Of a DNA stretch of 64,000 bases, positions 56,530-64,000 are shown piece after piece. Every line of letters starts with the position of its first letter. The stretch's first letter is position 1. The DNA comes from an uncultured Polaribacter sp. (GTDB lineage: Bacteria; Bacteroidota; Bacteroidia; Flavobacteriales; Flavobacteriaceae). The position numbers were made by a program, and so were the translations under genes. Below the pieces are notes generated by a model. It saw only the letters and a list, made by a program, of their open reading frames with translations, was not told the DNA's origin and searched no databases. The DNA lies in NCBI RefSeq assembly GCF_947503855.1, contig NZ_CANNFF010000004.1:1-64000 (forward strand), in the 5' to 3' direction.

Positions 56530-58071
56530 ATGGCAGGAGGAAAAATGTCCGCAAGACAAAAGATGATTAACTTAATGTACCTCGTATTTATTGCAATGTT
56601 AGCAATGAATATGAGTAAAGAGGTTTTATCAGCTTTTGGTTTTATGAACGAAAAATTGGTAGAGAATAATATTTCTACAATCAAGAAAAATAAAGAAGCT
56701 TATGCAAATTTAGATTTGAAAGCATCAGAACAGAAAGAAAAATTTGGACCGTTAAAAGTTCAAGCAGATAAAATTAAAACCTATTCAAATGATTTTTATG
56801 ATTATTTAGCTGTAATAAAGTCTAAAATGTTGACTGAAATTGAAGATAAATATGATTATGAAGCAATGGACAAAACCGATTGGTTAGATACATATTTCTT
56901 TAAAGGAGATTCCTACACTGCAGAAGGTCAAGAATTTTTAGATAGAATAAATACTTACAGAACAAATGTAATAGAAGTCATTGGGAGTGATAGTAAATTT
57001 GTAAACGTTTTAAATAAAAGATTTTCTACAAATCCAGTAATAGATTCTGAAACAGAAAAAGAAGTTCCATTTTTAAAAGCTAGATATGAAGGTTTTCCAA
57101 TGATAGCCTCATTAACAAGCTTTACACAAATGCAGGCAGATATCAGAAATACAGAATCTGATATTGTTACAGACCTTTTAGGAGGTAAGTTAGAAGAAGC
57201 TCTATCATTAAACAATTATACGGGTATTGTACGTCTAAATAAAAGTGCATATTTTGCAGGAGAAAAGATTACAGGAGAAGTTGTTTTAGGTAGATACGAT
57301 GCATCTTTAGTGCCAGATAAAGTTATTTTAAATGGCAAAGACGCAACAGATGCTGTACAAAACGGACAAGTAATTTTAAACATGCCAGCAGGTAATGTTG
57401 GTGAGAAAACAATAAAAGGTACAATTTACTTCAGAGAAAATGGAGAGGAAGTTCCAGTACCATTTGAAAGTAAATATTCTGTAATAGCAGAGCCAAGTTC
57501 TGCAGTAGTATCTGCAGATAAAATGAATGTGGTTTATAGAGGTGTACAAAACCCGATATCTGTATCTTTGCCAGGTGTAAGTGGTAATAATTTAAATGTT
57601 TCTGCCACAGGTGGTAGATTATCAGGTTCTGGTAGTAAATATAATCTAAGTGCAGGCTCTGGAAATACAGCTGTAATAAATGTAAGTGCTAAACTTACTA
57701 GTGGTAAAACTGTAAATTCTAAAGCAACCTTTAGAATTAAAGATATACCTGCTGCAATGGGTAGTGCAAGAGGGCAGTTTGGTGTTGTAAGAATGCCAAA
57801 AAGTAGTTTAGCAAACACACCAATTGGTGCAGGATTGCCAGATTTTGTTTTCGATTTAAAATTACAAGTTAAAAGCTTTAAGGTTAAAGTTCCTGGTCAA
57901 GTAACTGTACTAGTAAATGGTACAAAGTTTAATGCACAAGCAAAAAAAGTATTAGCTAAGGCAAGAAGAGGAGATGTTGTAACCATTTTTGATATACAAG
58001 CATCAATCATTGGAAACTCTACATATCAACTTAAAAAAGTTATACCTGTAAGTATAGAGATTACAAACTAG
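56530..58071 (+). CDS. gldM: gliding motility / type IX secretion motor protein GldM
   Basis: 513 residues. A short cytoplasmic start GGKMSARQKMINLMYLVFIA leads into one membrane helix (MYLVFIAMLAMNM), then a long periplasmic part: helical up to about 230 and beta-rich D2-D4 domains after it (GIVRLNKSAYFAGEKITGE, YSVIAEPSSAVVSADKMNVV, FRIKDIPAAMGSARGQFG). It spans the periplasm and links GldL to the GldK/GldN ring. Its place and spacing are standard. Confidence 0.97.
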   Translation: MAGGKMSARQKMINLMYLVFIAMLAMNMSKEVLSAFGFMNEKLVENNISTIKKNKEAYANLDLKASEQKEKFGPLKVQADKIKTYSNDFYDYLAVIKSKMLTEIEDKYDYEAMDKTDWLDTYFFKGDSYTAEGQEFLDRINTYRTNVIEVIGSDSKFVNVLNKRFSTNPVIDSETEKEVPFLKARYEGFPMIASLTSFTQMQADIRNTESDIVTDLLGGKLEEALSLNNYTGIVRLNKSAYFAGEKITGEVVLGRYDASLVPDKVILNGKDATDAVQNGQVILNMPAGNVGEKTIKGTIYFRENGEEVPVPFESKYSVIAEPSSAVVSADKMNVVYRGVQNPISVSLPGVSGNNLNVSATGGRLSGSGSKYNLSAGSGNTAVINVSAKLTSGKTVNSKATFRIKDIPAAMGSARGQFGVVRMPKSSLANTPIGAGLPDFVFDLKLQVKSFKVKVPGQVTVLVNGTKFNAQAKKVLAKARRGDVVTIFDIQASIIGNSTYQLKKVIPVSIEITN

Positions 58072-58089
58072 AAAAACAAAAACATAATT

Positions 58090-58944
58090 ATGATAAAAAA
58101 TTGTGCATATATATGTATTGCTCTTTTTACTGCAGGATTGGTAAATGCGCAAACAAACTTATTAAATGCAAAATCTGTAGATCAAATTGGTGTTAAAAGC
58201 AAGCAACAATTAGCAGCTGATAACGATGGTCCAATACCTTATGGTTATGTACATGATAGAGATGTATTATGGTCTAAAGTAGTTTGGGAATTTATCGATT
58301 TGAATCAAAAAATTAATTTACCTTACTATTTTCCTATAGATACTACAAATATATCTTCAGATAGAAGGTCTTTGTTTGATACCTTAATTAAAGGAATCAA
58401 ACAAGGTAAAATTAAAGAAGCGTATACAGATTCTTATTTTACCTCTAAAATTACACAAAGCGAAATAGACCAACGTTTGGTAAATATTAGAGAAGAAAAT
58501 AGATATACAGATACTTTTAAAATTCAAACGCAAGACGTTGCTGGTTATATGATAAAAGGAATGTGGTATTTTGATAAGCGTCTAGGAGAATTAAAATACA
58601 GACTGCTAGCAATAGCCCCAATGAGTAAAGATGTACAAACTTTAGGAGTTCAAGAAATTGAAGACGAAGAGTTGTATGAATTATTTTGGATATTTTTTCC
58701 AGATGCAAGAGAAGTTTTGCATGATGCAAAAGTATTCAACCCCAAAAATACTTCGTATCCAATATCATTTGATCATATGTTAAATGCAAGAAGATTTAAC
58801 TCAGTCATTGTTAGAGAAGAAAACATCTACGGCAACAGAGCTATAGAAGACTATGTTAGAGGGAATTCTTTATTCCAGTTGCTAGAAGCAAACAAAATAA
58901 AAGAAGATATTAGAAATAGAGAAATGGACATGTGGAATTATTAA
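58090..58944 (+). CDS. gldN: gliding motility / type IX secretion protein GldN
   Basis: 284 residues with a signal peptide ending GLVNAQTN. The body follows the GldN/PorN family: YVHDRDVLWSKVVWEFIDLNQ near 55, LFDTLIKGIKQGKIKEAYTD, and WYFDKRLGELKYRLLAIAP near 160. It forms the periplasmic ring with GldK. It is the last gene of gldKLMN, followed by a strong terminator. Confidence 0.96.
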   Translation: MIKNCAYICIALFTAGLVNAQTNLLNAKSVDQIGVKSKQQLAADNDGPIPYGYVHDRDVLWSKVVWEFIDLNQKINLPYYFPIDTTNISSDRRSLFDTLIKGIKQGKIKEAYTDSYFTSKITQSEIDQRLVNIREENRYTDTFKIQTQDVAGYMIKGMWYFDKRLGELKYRLLAIAPMSKDVQTLGVQEIEDEELYELFWIFFPDAREVLHDAKVFNPKNTSYPISFDHMLNARRFNSVIVREENIYGNRAIEDYVRGNSLFQLLEANKIKEDIRNREMDMWNY

Positions 58945-58963
58945 AATCTCACCTATATTTTAT

Positions 58964-58995
58964 AAAAAAACGTTTGCGAAAGCAAACGTTTTTTT
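58964..58995 (+). terminator. terminator of gldKLMN
   Basis: AAAAAACGTTTGC and GCAAACGTTTTTTT form a 13-bp stem with a GAAA tetraloop and a T run, 20 bp after gldN. Confidence 0.92.
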
Positions 58996-59058
58996 ATGGG
59001 TATCTATTTTTATAAACACGTTGAAAAAATCAAATAAAAAACTTCCTATTTTTGTAGC

Positions 59059-60102
59059 ATGAAAGTAGATTATATAATTGTAGGTTTAGGCTTGGCAGGT
59101 TTAGCTTTTGTAGAAGAATTGATCAACGCTCAAAAAACTTTTATGGTTTTCGAGGACAACTCTCAAACCTCTTCTTTAGTGGCTGGAGGGGTTTATAATC
59201 CTGTAATTTTAAAAAGATTTACGCCAGTTTGGAACGCTACAGAACAATTAGCAGTAGCACTTCCATTTTATGATGCATTAGAAAAAAAATTTAACAAAAA
59301 ATTTGATCAAAAATTTATTACAAAAAAAGTATTTAAATCTATAGAAGACCAAAATAATTGGTTTACAGCCTTAGATAAACCCAAATTAACTAGATATTTA
59401 GATAAAAAATTAGATAAAAATAATTATGATGGTGTAATAGCCCATTACAATTTTGGCAATGTCACAGAAACAGGAAGAATAGATACTTTAAAGTTAGTAG
59501 AAATTTATAGAAACTACCTGTTAGAAAACAAATGTCTGATAAACGAGCATTTTAAATATGATCAATTAGATATTTTAGAAGAAACACTAAACTACAAAGA
59601 TATAAGTGCAACTAAAATTGTTTTTGCAGAAGGTTTTGGTGTTAAAAAAAATCCTTTTTTTAATTACTTACCACTAAAAGAAGCCAAAGGAGAATTGTTA
59701 ACCATACAAGCACCAGCATTAAATATTGATTTTTTATTAAAATCTACACTGTTTGTGCTTCCTTTAGGAAATCATTATTACAAAGTAGGAGCAACTTTTA
59801 ATTGGAAAGATAAAACCTCTAAACCCTCTGAAGAAGGTAAACAAGAATTGGTAGAAAAACTAGAAAAAGTTATAAGTGTACCTTATAAGATCGTAAACCA
59901 AACAGCAGGTATAAGACCCAGTGTAAAGGATAGAAGACCTATGGTTGGTGTGCATCCAAAACATAAGCAATTGTGCGTTTTAAATGGTTTGGGTACTCGT
60001 GGTGTAATGATTGCACCCACAGTTGCAAAGAGTTTATTTTTACACTTAGAACAAGGTAAAGAATTAGATAAAGAAATAGATATTAAACGATTTATTTTTT
60101 AA
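59059..60102 (+). CDS. FAD-dependent oxidoreductase (DAO family)
   Basis: 347 residues. The Rossmann motif is VDYIIVGLGLAGLAFVEEL and a conserved VAGGVYNPVILKRF follows near 43. The C-terminal part has YYKVGATFNW, IVNQTAGIRPSVKDRRPMVG and GLGTRGVMIAP, the usual FAD-closing motif of D-amino-acid-oxidase-type enzymes. The substrate cannot be told from sequence. TATTTTTG at 59047-59054 lies just before the ATG, so transcription may start at the first codon. Its 3' end overlaps the convergent DUF983 gene by 11 bp. Confidence 0.85.
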   Translation: MKVDYIIVGLGLAGLAFVEELINAQKTFMVFEDNSQTSSLVAGGVYNPVILKRFTPVWNATEQLAVALPFYDALEKKFNKKFDQKFITKKVFKSIEDQNNWFTALDKPKLTRYLDKKLDKNNYDGVIAHYNFGNVTETGRIDTLKLVEIYRNYLLENKCLINEHFKYDQLDILEETLNYKDISATKIVFAEGFGVKKNPFFNYLPLKEAKGELLTIQAPALNIDFLLKSTLFVLPLGNHYYKVGATFNWKDKTSKPSEEGKQELVEKLEKVISVPYKIVNQTAGIRPSVKDRRPMVGVHPKHKQLCVLNGLGTRGVMIAPTVAKSLFLHLEQGKELDKEIDIKRFIF

Positions 60103-60460
60103 AACTAACAAACATATTTATCCAAAGAATTCTAGACAAACGCAAATTTACAGGCGCTAAAACAATAAGTGTAATAATAATTGCTGCAAAAGATTGTAAT
60201 AAAGAGAAACCAAAAAATAAAGAAGAAATTATAAAAGTAGCTACAGAAAGTGCTACTGTAATTCCGTAATTTACATACATAGCTCCATAAAAAAATGAAG
60301 GTTCCATCATGTATTTTAAATTACACTTTGGGCAATGTGTATGCAATTGTGTAATTTTTGTTGGATGAAATGTGAATTTATATTTAAAAAATTCACCCTC
60401 ATGACATTTCGGGCATTTGCCATTTACTATGCTATATATTTTTGTTCCTTTTTTAAACAT
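60092..60460 (-). CDS. DUF983 zinc-ribbon membrane protein
   Basis: 122 residues. An N-terminal pair of CxxC motifs (CPKCHEGEF and CPKCNLKYM) is followed by two membrane helices. This is the DUF983 family, common in Bacteroidota and of unknown function. Its last 11 bases overlap the convergent oxidoreductase gene. Its promoter region abuts that of the ABC-F gene on the other strand. Confidence 0.9.
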   Translation of the reverse strand: MFKKGTKIYSIVNGKCPKCHEGEFFKYKFTFHPTKITQLHTHCPKCNLKYMMEPSFFYGAMYVNYGITVALSVATFIISSLFFGFSLLQSFAAIIITLIVLAPVNLRLSRILWINMFVSFKK

Positions 60461-60479
60461 CTGTACCTTAAAAATTATC

Positions 60480-60495
60480 TACTTTTGCAAAGGTA
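60480..60495. promoter_or_regulatory. back-to-back -7 promoter elements
   Basis: TACTTTTG (60480-60487, plus) and TACCTTTG (60488-60495, minus) abut exactly, giving TACTTTTGCAAAGGTA. They point to the ABC-F gene (57 bp away) and to DUF983 (28 bp away). Neither has a clear TTTG at the normal distance. Confidence 0.45.
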
Positions 60496-60536
60496 AATTT
60501 TTTACACCTTTAATTAAGTAACAATCATTACATTTC

Positions 60537-62456
60537 ATGTTAAACGTACATAATTTAACAGTTTCATTTATGGGAACTGATTTATTTTCAGGAATAACCT
60601 TTAAACTAAATAAAGGAGATAGAATTGGTTTGATTGGTAAAAACGGCGCCGGAAAATCTACATTGCTTAAAGTATTATCTCAAGATATAGAAAGTAGTGG
60701 TGGTACCATGGCTTTTGATAAAGATGTGCAAATTGGGTTTTTAAGACAAGATATAGATTTTGTAGAAGGCAGAACTATTTTAGAGGAAGCCTATCAAGCT
60801 TTTGAAGAGATTAAACAAATCGAACTGCAATTAGACGAAATTAACAAGCAATTGGCAGAAAGAACCGATTACGAAAGTGAAGGTTACACCCAGTTAATAC
60901 ACGATTTAACAGAAAAAACAGAACGTTACGAACTTTTAGGAGGATACAATTATCAAGGAGATACAGAAAAAATATTACAAGGTTTAGGTTTTCAAAGAGA
61001 AGATTTTGACAAACTAACAGATACTTTTTCTGGTGGATGGAGAATGCGAATCGAATTGGCAAAATTATTATTGCAAAATAATGATGTTTTACTGTTAGAT
61101 GAACCCACAAACCACTTAGATATCGAATCTATAATTTGGTTAGAAAACTTTTTAAAGTCTTATGCAGGTGCAATTGTATTAGTCTCGCATGATAAAATGT
61201 TTTTAAATAATGTAACCAACAGAACTATAGAAATCTCTTTAGGACAAATTTACGATTATAAAAAACCTTACTCAGAGTTTTTATTATTAAGAGGAGAAAT
61301 TAAAGAAAAACAATTACAGGCACAGAAAAATCAAGAAAAAGAAATAAAACAAAAACAACAATTAATAGATAAATTTAAAGCAAAAGCAAGTAAAGCATCT
61401 ATGGCACAATCTTTAATGAAACAACTAGATAAGGTTGAGTTGATTGAGGTAGACCAAGATGATAATCAAGCGATGAATGTACGTTTTGCAGTTTCTAAAG
61501 AACCTGGTAAAATTATTGTAGAGGCAGGAAATTTATCAAAAAGTTATGGTGATAAACACGTTTTAGAAGGTGTAGATTTATTGATAGAACGAAATAGCAA
61601 AATTGCTTTTGTTGGGCAAAATGGTCAAGGAAAATCTACCTTAGCAAAAATGATGGTAGGTGAAATTCCTTTTGAAGGCCATTTAAAATTAGGCCATAAT
61701 GTACAAATAGGGTATTTTGCTCAAAATCAGTCAGAACATCTACCACCAGAAAAAACGGTTTTAGAAATCATGGAAGATGCTGCTACAGATAGTAACAGAA
61801 TGCGTGTTAGAGACATGTTAGGTTCGTTTTTATTTGGTGGAGATGCAGTAGATAAAAAAGCAAAAGTACTTTCTGGAGGAGAAAGAAATCGTTTGGCATT
61901 GTGTAAATTATTATTACAACCTTTTAATGTTTTAATAATGGATGAGCCTACAAACCACCTAGACATAGCCTCTAAAACTGTTTTAAAAGAAGCTTTAAAT
62001 AATTTTGATGGTACTTTAATTGTGGTTTCTCACGATAGAGAGTTTTTACAAGGATTAACTACTACAGTCTACGGTTTTAAAGACAAAGAAATTAAAGAAT
62101 ATTTAGGTGATATCGATTATTTCCTAGAACAACATAAGATGGAAAGTTTACGAGATGCAGAAAAGAAAACCGTTGTAAAAGTTGCCAAAGATACTTCTAA
62201 AAAAGAAGCACATAAATTATCCAGAGAACAAGAAAAAGCCTTAAAAAAACTAAACAACAAACTTTCTAATATAGAAACAGAAATAGCCGATTTAGAAACC
62301 GAAATTGAAAAGATTGATTTAGAATTGGCAAAAAACTATGATGAAGTTTCTTCGAGTCCTAATTTCTTTGAAAAATACAAAGCTAAAAAAGCAAAAGTAG
62401 AGATTTTAATGGAGCAATGGGAGCAACTAGAAGAACAGATTTCTAATTTCTCCTAA
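60537..62456 (+). CDS. ABC-F family ATPase
   Basis: 639 residues with two ABC cassettes and no membrane segments. Walker A: IGKNGAGKST and VGQNGQGKST; signatures FSGGWRMRIELAK and LSGGERNRLALCK; Walker B LLLDEPTNHLDI and LIMDEPTNHLDI. The interdomain linker is the charged coiled coil of ABC-F proteins, and a second coiled coil (about 555-639) ends the protein. This layout is the Uup/YdiF-like group that acts on stalled ribosomes, not a transporter. A perfect palindromic terminator follows. Confidence 0.92.
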   Translation: MLNVHNLTVSFMGTDLFSGITFKLNKGDRIGLIGKNGAGKSTLLKVLSQDIESSGGTMAFDKDVQIGFLRQDIDFVEGRTILEEAYQAFEEIKQIELQLDEINKQLAERTDYESEGYTQLIHDLTEKTERYELLGGYNYQGDTEKILQGLGFQREDFDKLTDTFSGGWRMRIELAKLLLQNNDVLLLDEPTNHLDIESIIWLENFLKSYAGAIVLVSHDKMFLNNVTNRTIEISLGQIYDYKKPYSEFLLLRGEIKEKQLQAQKNQEKEIKQKQQLIDKFKAKASKASMAQSLMKQLDKVELIEVDQDDNQAMNVRFAVSKEPGKIIVEAGNLSKSYGDKHVLEGVDLLIERNSKIAFVGQNGQGKSTLAKMMVGEIPFEGHLKLGHNVQIGYFAQNQSEHLPPEKTVLEIMEDAATDSNRMRVRDMLGSFLFGGDAVDKKAKVLSGGERNRLALCKLLLQPFNVLIMDEPTNHLDIASKTVLKEALNNFDGTLIVVSHDREFLQGLTTTVYGFKDKEIKEYLGDIDYFLEQHKMESLRDAEKKTVVKVAKDTSKKEAHKLSREQEKALKKLNNKLSNIETEIADLETEIEKIDLELAKNYDEVSSSPNFFEKYKAKKAKVEILMEQWEQLEEQISNFS

Positions 62457-62508
62457 CTTTTTTGTGTGAATTAGCAATTTTATTTTAAGCAAATAATCTA
62501 GTAAATAA

Positions 62509-62540
62509 AAACCTGTTAAGTTTTAAAACTTAACAGGTTT
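62509..62540. terminator. perfect 32-bp palindromic terminator
   Basis: AAACCTGTTAAGTTTT and its exact complement AAAACTTAACAGGTTT join without a loop, followed by GTTTTTT on the plus strand. It lies between the ABC-F gene and pnp, which converge, and shares the ACAGGTTT core with the hairpins at 17776 and 33009. Confidence 0.85.
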
Positions 62541-62564
62541 GTTTTTTATTTAAAAATTAAAAGA

Positions 62565-64000
62565 TTAATTTTCTTTTCTAGGTTCTCTTGGTTTTCTGTC
62601 ATCACGTCTGTTGTCTCTTCCGCGATTATCTCTACCTCTGTTGTTATCTCTTGGGGGTCTAGCAACATAACCTTCGGGTTTTGGTAAAAGTGCTTTTCTA
62701 GAAACTTTTTCTTTACGTGTTCTAGGGTCTATACCAAAGTATTTTACATCTAAAACGTCGCCCATTTTAACAACGTCAGAAACATTGTCTGTTCGTTCCC
62801 AAGCTAATTCAGAAACATGTAATAAAACTTCGTTTCCTGGAGCCTCTACATATTCTACAACAGCACCAAAATCTAGCATTTTAATTACTTTTACTTCGTA
62901 AACGCTACCCACTTCTGGTTTAAATAACATTGATTCAATTCTAGCAATTACCTGCTCAATTCCTTCTGGTTTTGTACCTAAAATTTCTATAATACCTTCT
63001 TCAGTTACAGCGTCTTCAGTAATTACGATAGTAGTTCCTGTTTCTTTCTGTAATTCTTGTATGTGTTTTCCACCTGGACCAATAAATGCACCAATCATAT
63101 CATTAGGAATACGTCTGGTAATCATTTTTGGAGCATGTGCTTTAACATCTGTATTTGGTGCAGCAATAGTGTCTGTTAACTTCTCTAAAATATGTAAACG
63201 ACCATCTCTTGCTTGTTTTAGTGCATTTACTAAAATTTCGTAAGAAAGACCTTTTACTTTAATATCCATTTGACAAGCAGTAATACCATCTTCAGTTCCT
63301 GTTACTTTAAAGTCCATATCTCCTAAATGATCCTCATCACCTAAAATATCAGATAAAACTGCATAACGATCACCATCAGAAATTAATCCCATAGCAATAC
63401 CCGATACAGGTTTTTTTAATTGAACACCAGCATCCATTAATGCCATTGTACCAGAACAAACTGTTGCCATAGAAGATGAACCATTAGATTCTAAAACTTC
63501 ACTTACAACTCTAACTGTGTAAGGGCAATCAGCAGGAATCATTCCTTTTAAGGCTCTTTGTGCTAAATTACCATGACCTACTTCTCTACGAGATGTTCCT
63601 CTTAAGGGACGTGCTTCACCTGTACAAAAAGGAGGGAAGTTATAGTGTAAATAGAAAGTTTCTTCGCCTTCGTAAGAAGCCATATCTATTTGGTTTGCTT
63701 CTCTAGATGTACCTAAAGTTACAGTTGCTAATGCTTGTGTTTCTCCTCTTGTAAAAATAGAGGAACCATGTGTAGATGGTAAATAATCTACCTCACACCA
63801 GATAGGTCTAATATCTGTAGTTTTACGTCCGTCTAAACGTAAACCTTCTGCTAAAGTTAATTCTCTAACAGCATTTTTTTGTGCTTTGTTAAAATATTTT
63901 CCAATTAAACCACCAAAATCTGCCAATTCTTCTTCAGAAAAAGTAGCTGTAATTTCTTCTTTTACAGCAGCAAAAGCTTCAGAACGTTCTGCTTTAGAAG
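62565..64000 (-). CDS. pnp: polyribonucleotide nucleotidyltransferase (3' part, runs off the window)
   Basis: The frame is open to the window edge at 64000, so the first third is outside. The visible 477 residues hold the second RNase PH domain ([22 protein letters not shown]-region [52 protein letters not shown]), a KH domain ([16 protein letters not shown]), an S1 domain ([20 protein letters not shown]) and an Arg/Asp-rich tail ([13 protein letters not shown]). It degrades RNA 3' to 5' with phosphate. A TTG at 63926 is not the true start, because the same frame continues upstream with [15 protein letters not shown]. Confidence 0.97.
   Translation of the reverse strand, partial: SKAERSEAFAAVKEEITATFSEEELADFGGLIGKYFNKAQKNAVRELTLAEGLRLDGRKTTDIRPIWCEVDYLPSTHGSSIFTRGETQALATVTLGTSREANQIDMASYEGEETFYLHYNFPPFCTGEARPLRGTSRREVGHGNLAQRALKGMIPADCPYTVRVVSEVLESNGSSSMATVCSGTMALMDAGVQLKKPVSGIAMGLISDGDRYAVLSDILGDEDHLGDMDFKVTGTEDGITACQMDIKVKGLSYEILVNALKQARDGRLHILEKLTDTIAAPNTDVKAHAPKMITRRIPNDMIGAFIGPGGKHIQELQKETGTTIVITEDAVTEEGIIEILGTKPEGIEQVIARIESMLFKPEVGSVYEVKVIKMLDFGAVVEYVEAPGNEVLLHVSELAWERTDNVSDVVKMGDVLDVKYFGIDPRTRKEKVSRKALLPKPEGYVARPPRDNNRGRDNRGRDNRRDDRKPREPRKEN

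Noticed and set aside
63926..63926. TTG start giving a shortened pnp beginning [10 protein letters not shown]
   Set aside because: The same frame is open to the window edge with family-like sequence, so the gene is truncated by the window, not started there.

Overview
The window is AT-rich chromosome from a marine-type Flavobacteriaceae (Bacteroidota; Polaribacter/Tenacibaculum-like). The assignment rests on the complete gliding/type IX secretion set gldK-gldL-gldM-gldN, the short primary sigma factor, DUF2723, DUF983 and GldK-type Bacteroidota proteins, and promoters of the Bacteroidota form (TTTG, about 19-21 bp, then TAnnTTTG), best seen before the tRNA-Gln gene. Species level is not resolved. 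No rRNA, CRISPR array or intact mobile element is visible, and only one tRNA.

Layout. 1-2.7 kb is accessory: an attC-like folded site, a DoxX-like membrane protein, an XRE/DUF4870 regulator and a tyrosine recombinase pseudogene, all on the minus strand. 2.9-11.4 kb is housekeeping: polA, a membrane phosphoesterase, a cysteine-free thioredoxin-fold protein, a NodB deacetylase and a large DUF2723 glycosyltransferase-like protein. 11.5-17.6 kb holds tRNA-Gln and a four-gene DNA repair cluster (MBL exonuclease, ATP-dependent ligase, Lhr-type helicase, PdeM phosphoesterase). 17.8-22.75 kb is the threonine operon thrA-thrB-thrC (minus), preceded by a short Thr-rich leader ORF. 24.6-33 kb is branched-chain amino acid synthesis: leuA-leuB, then ilvD-ilvB-ilvN-ilvC behind a leader peptide and terminator/antiterminator that look like a complete Ile/Val attenuator. 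gapN follows.

35.0-37.7 kb is a second small accessory patch: two membrane proteins with a succinate-dehydrogenase-cytochrome look, a secreted SHOCT-like protein with a possible -1 frameshift extension, and a second attC-like site. 37.8-50.2 kb is core: rpoD, an Ig-like lipoprotein, comF, glyS, groEL/groES (with a four-helix-bundle S23/IVP gene inserted between them), secG, a TPR protein, lptE, a sigma-54 activator and miaB. 50.6-64 kb holds topA, an arginase-like protein with altered metal ligands, gldKLMN, a FAD oxidoreductase, DUF983, an ABC-F ATPase and the 3' part of pnp.

The most notable points are the two amino-acid leader peptides (thr and ilv), the pair of attC-like sites about 37 kb apart with a dead recombinase beside one of them, the S23/IVP gene splitting groES from groEL with a related empty-looking repeat between thrB and thrC, a classic A_AAA_AAG slippery heptamer leading into a 66-codon open frame, and the degenerate arginase-family protein in front of gldK. 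Most of the rest is ordinary core genome.
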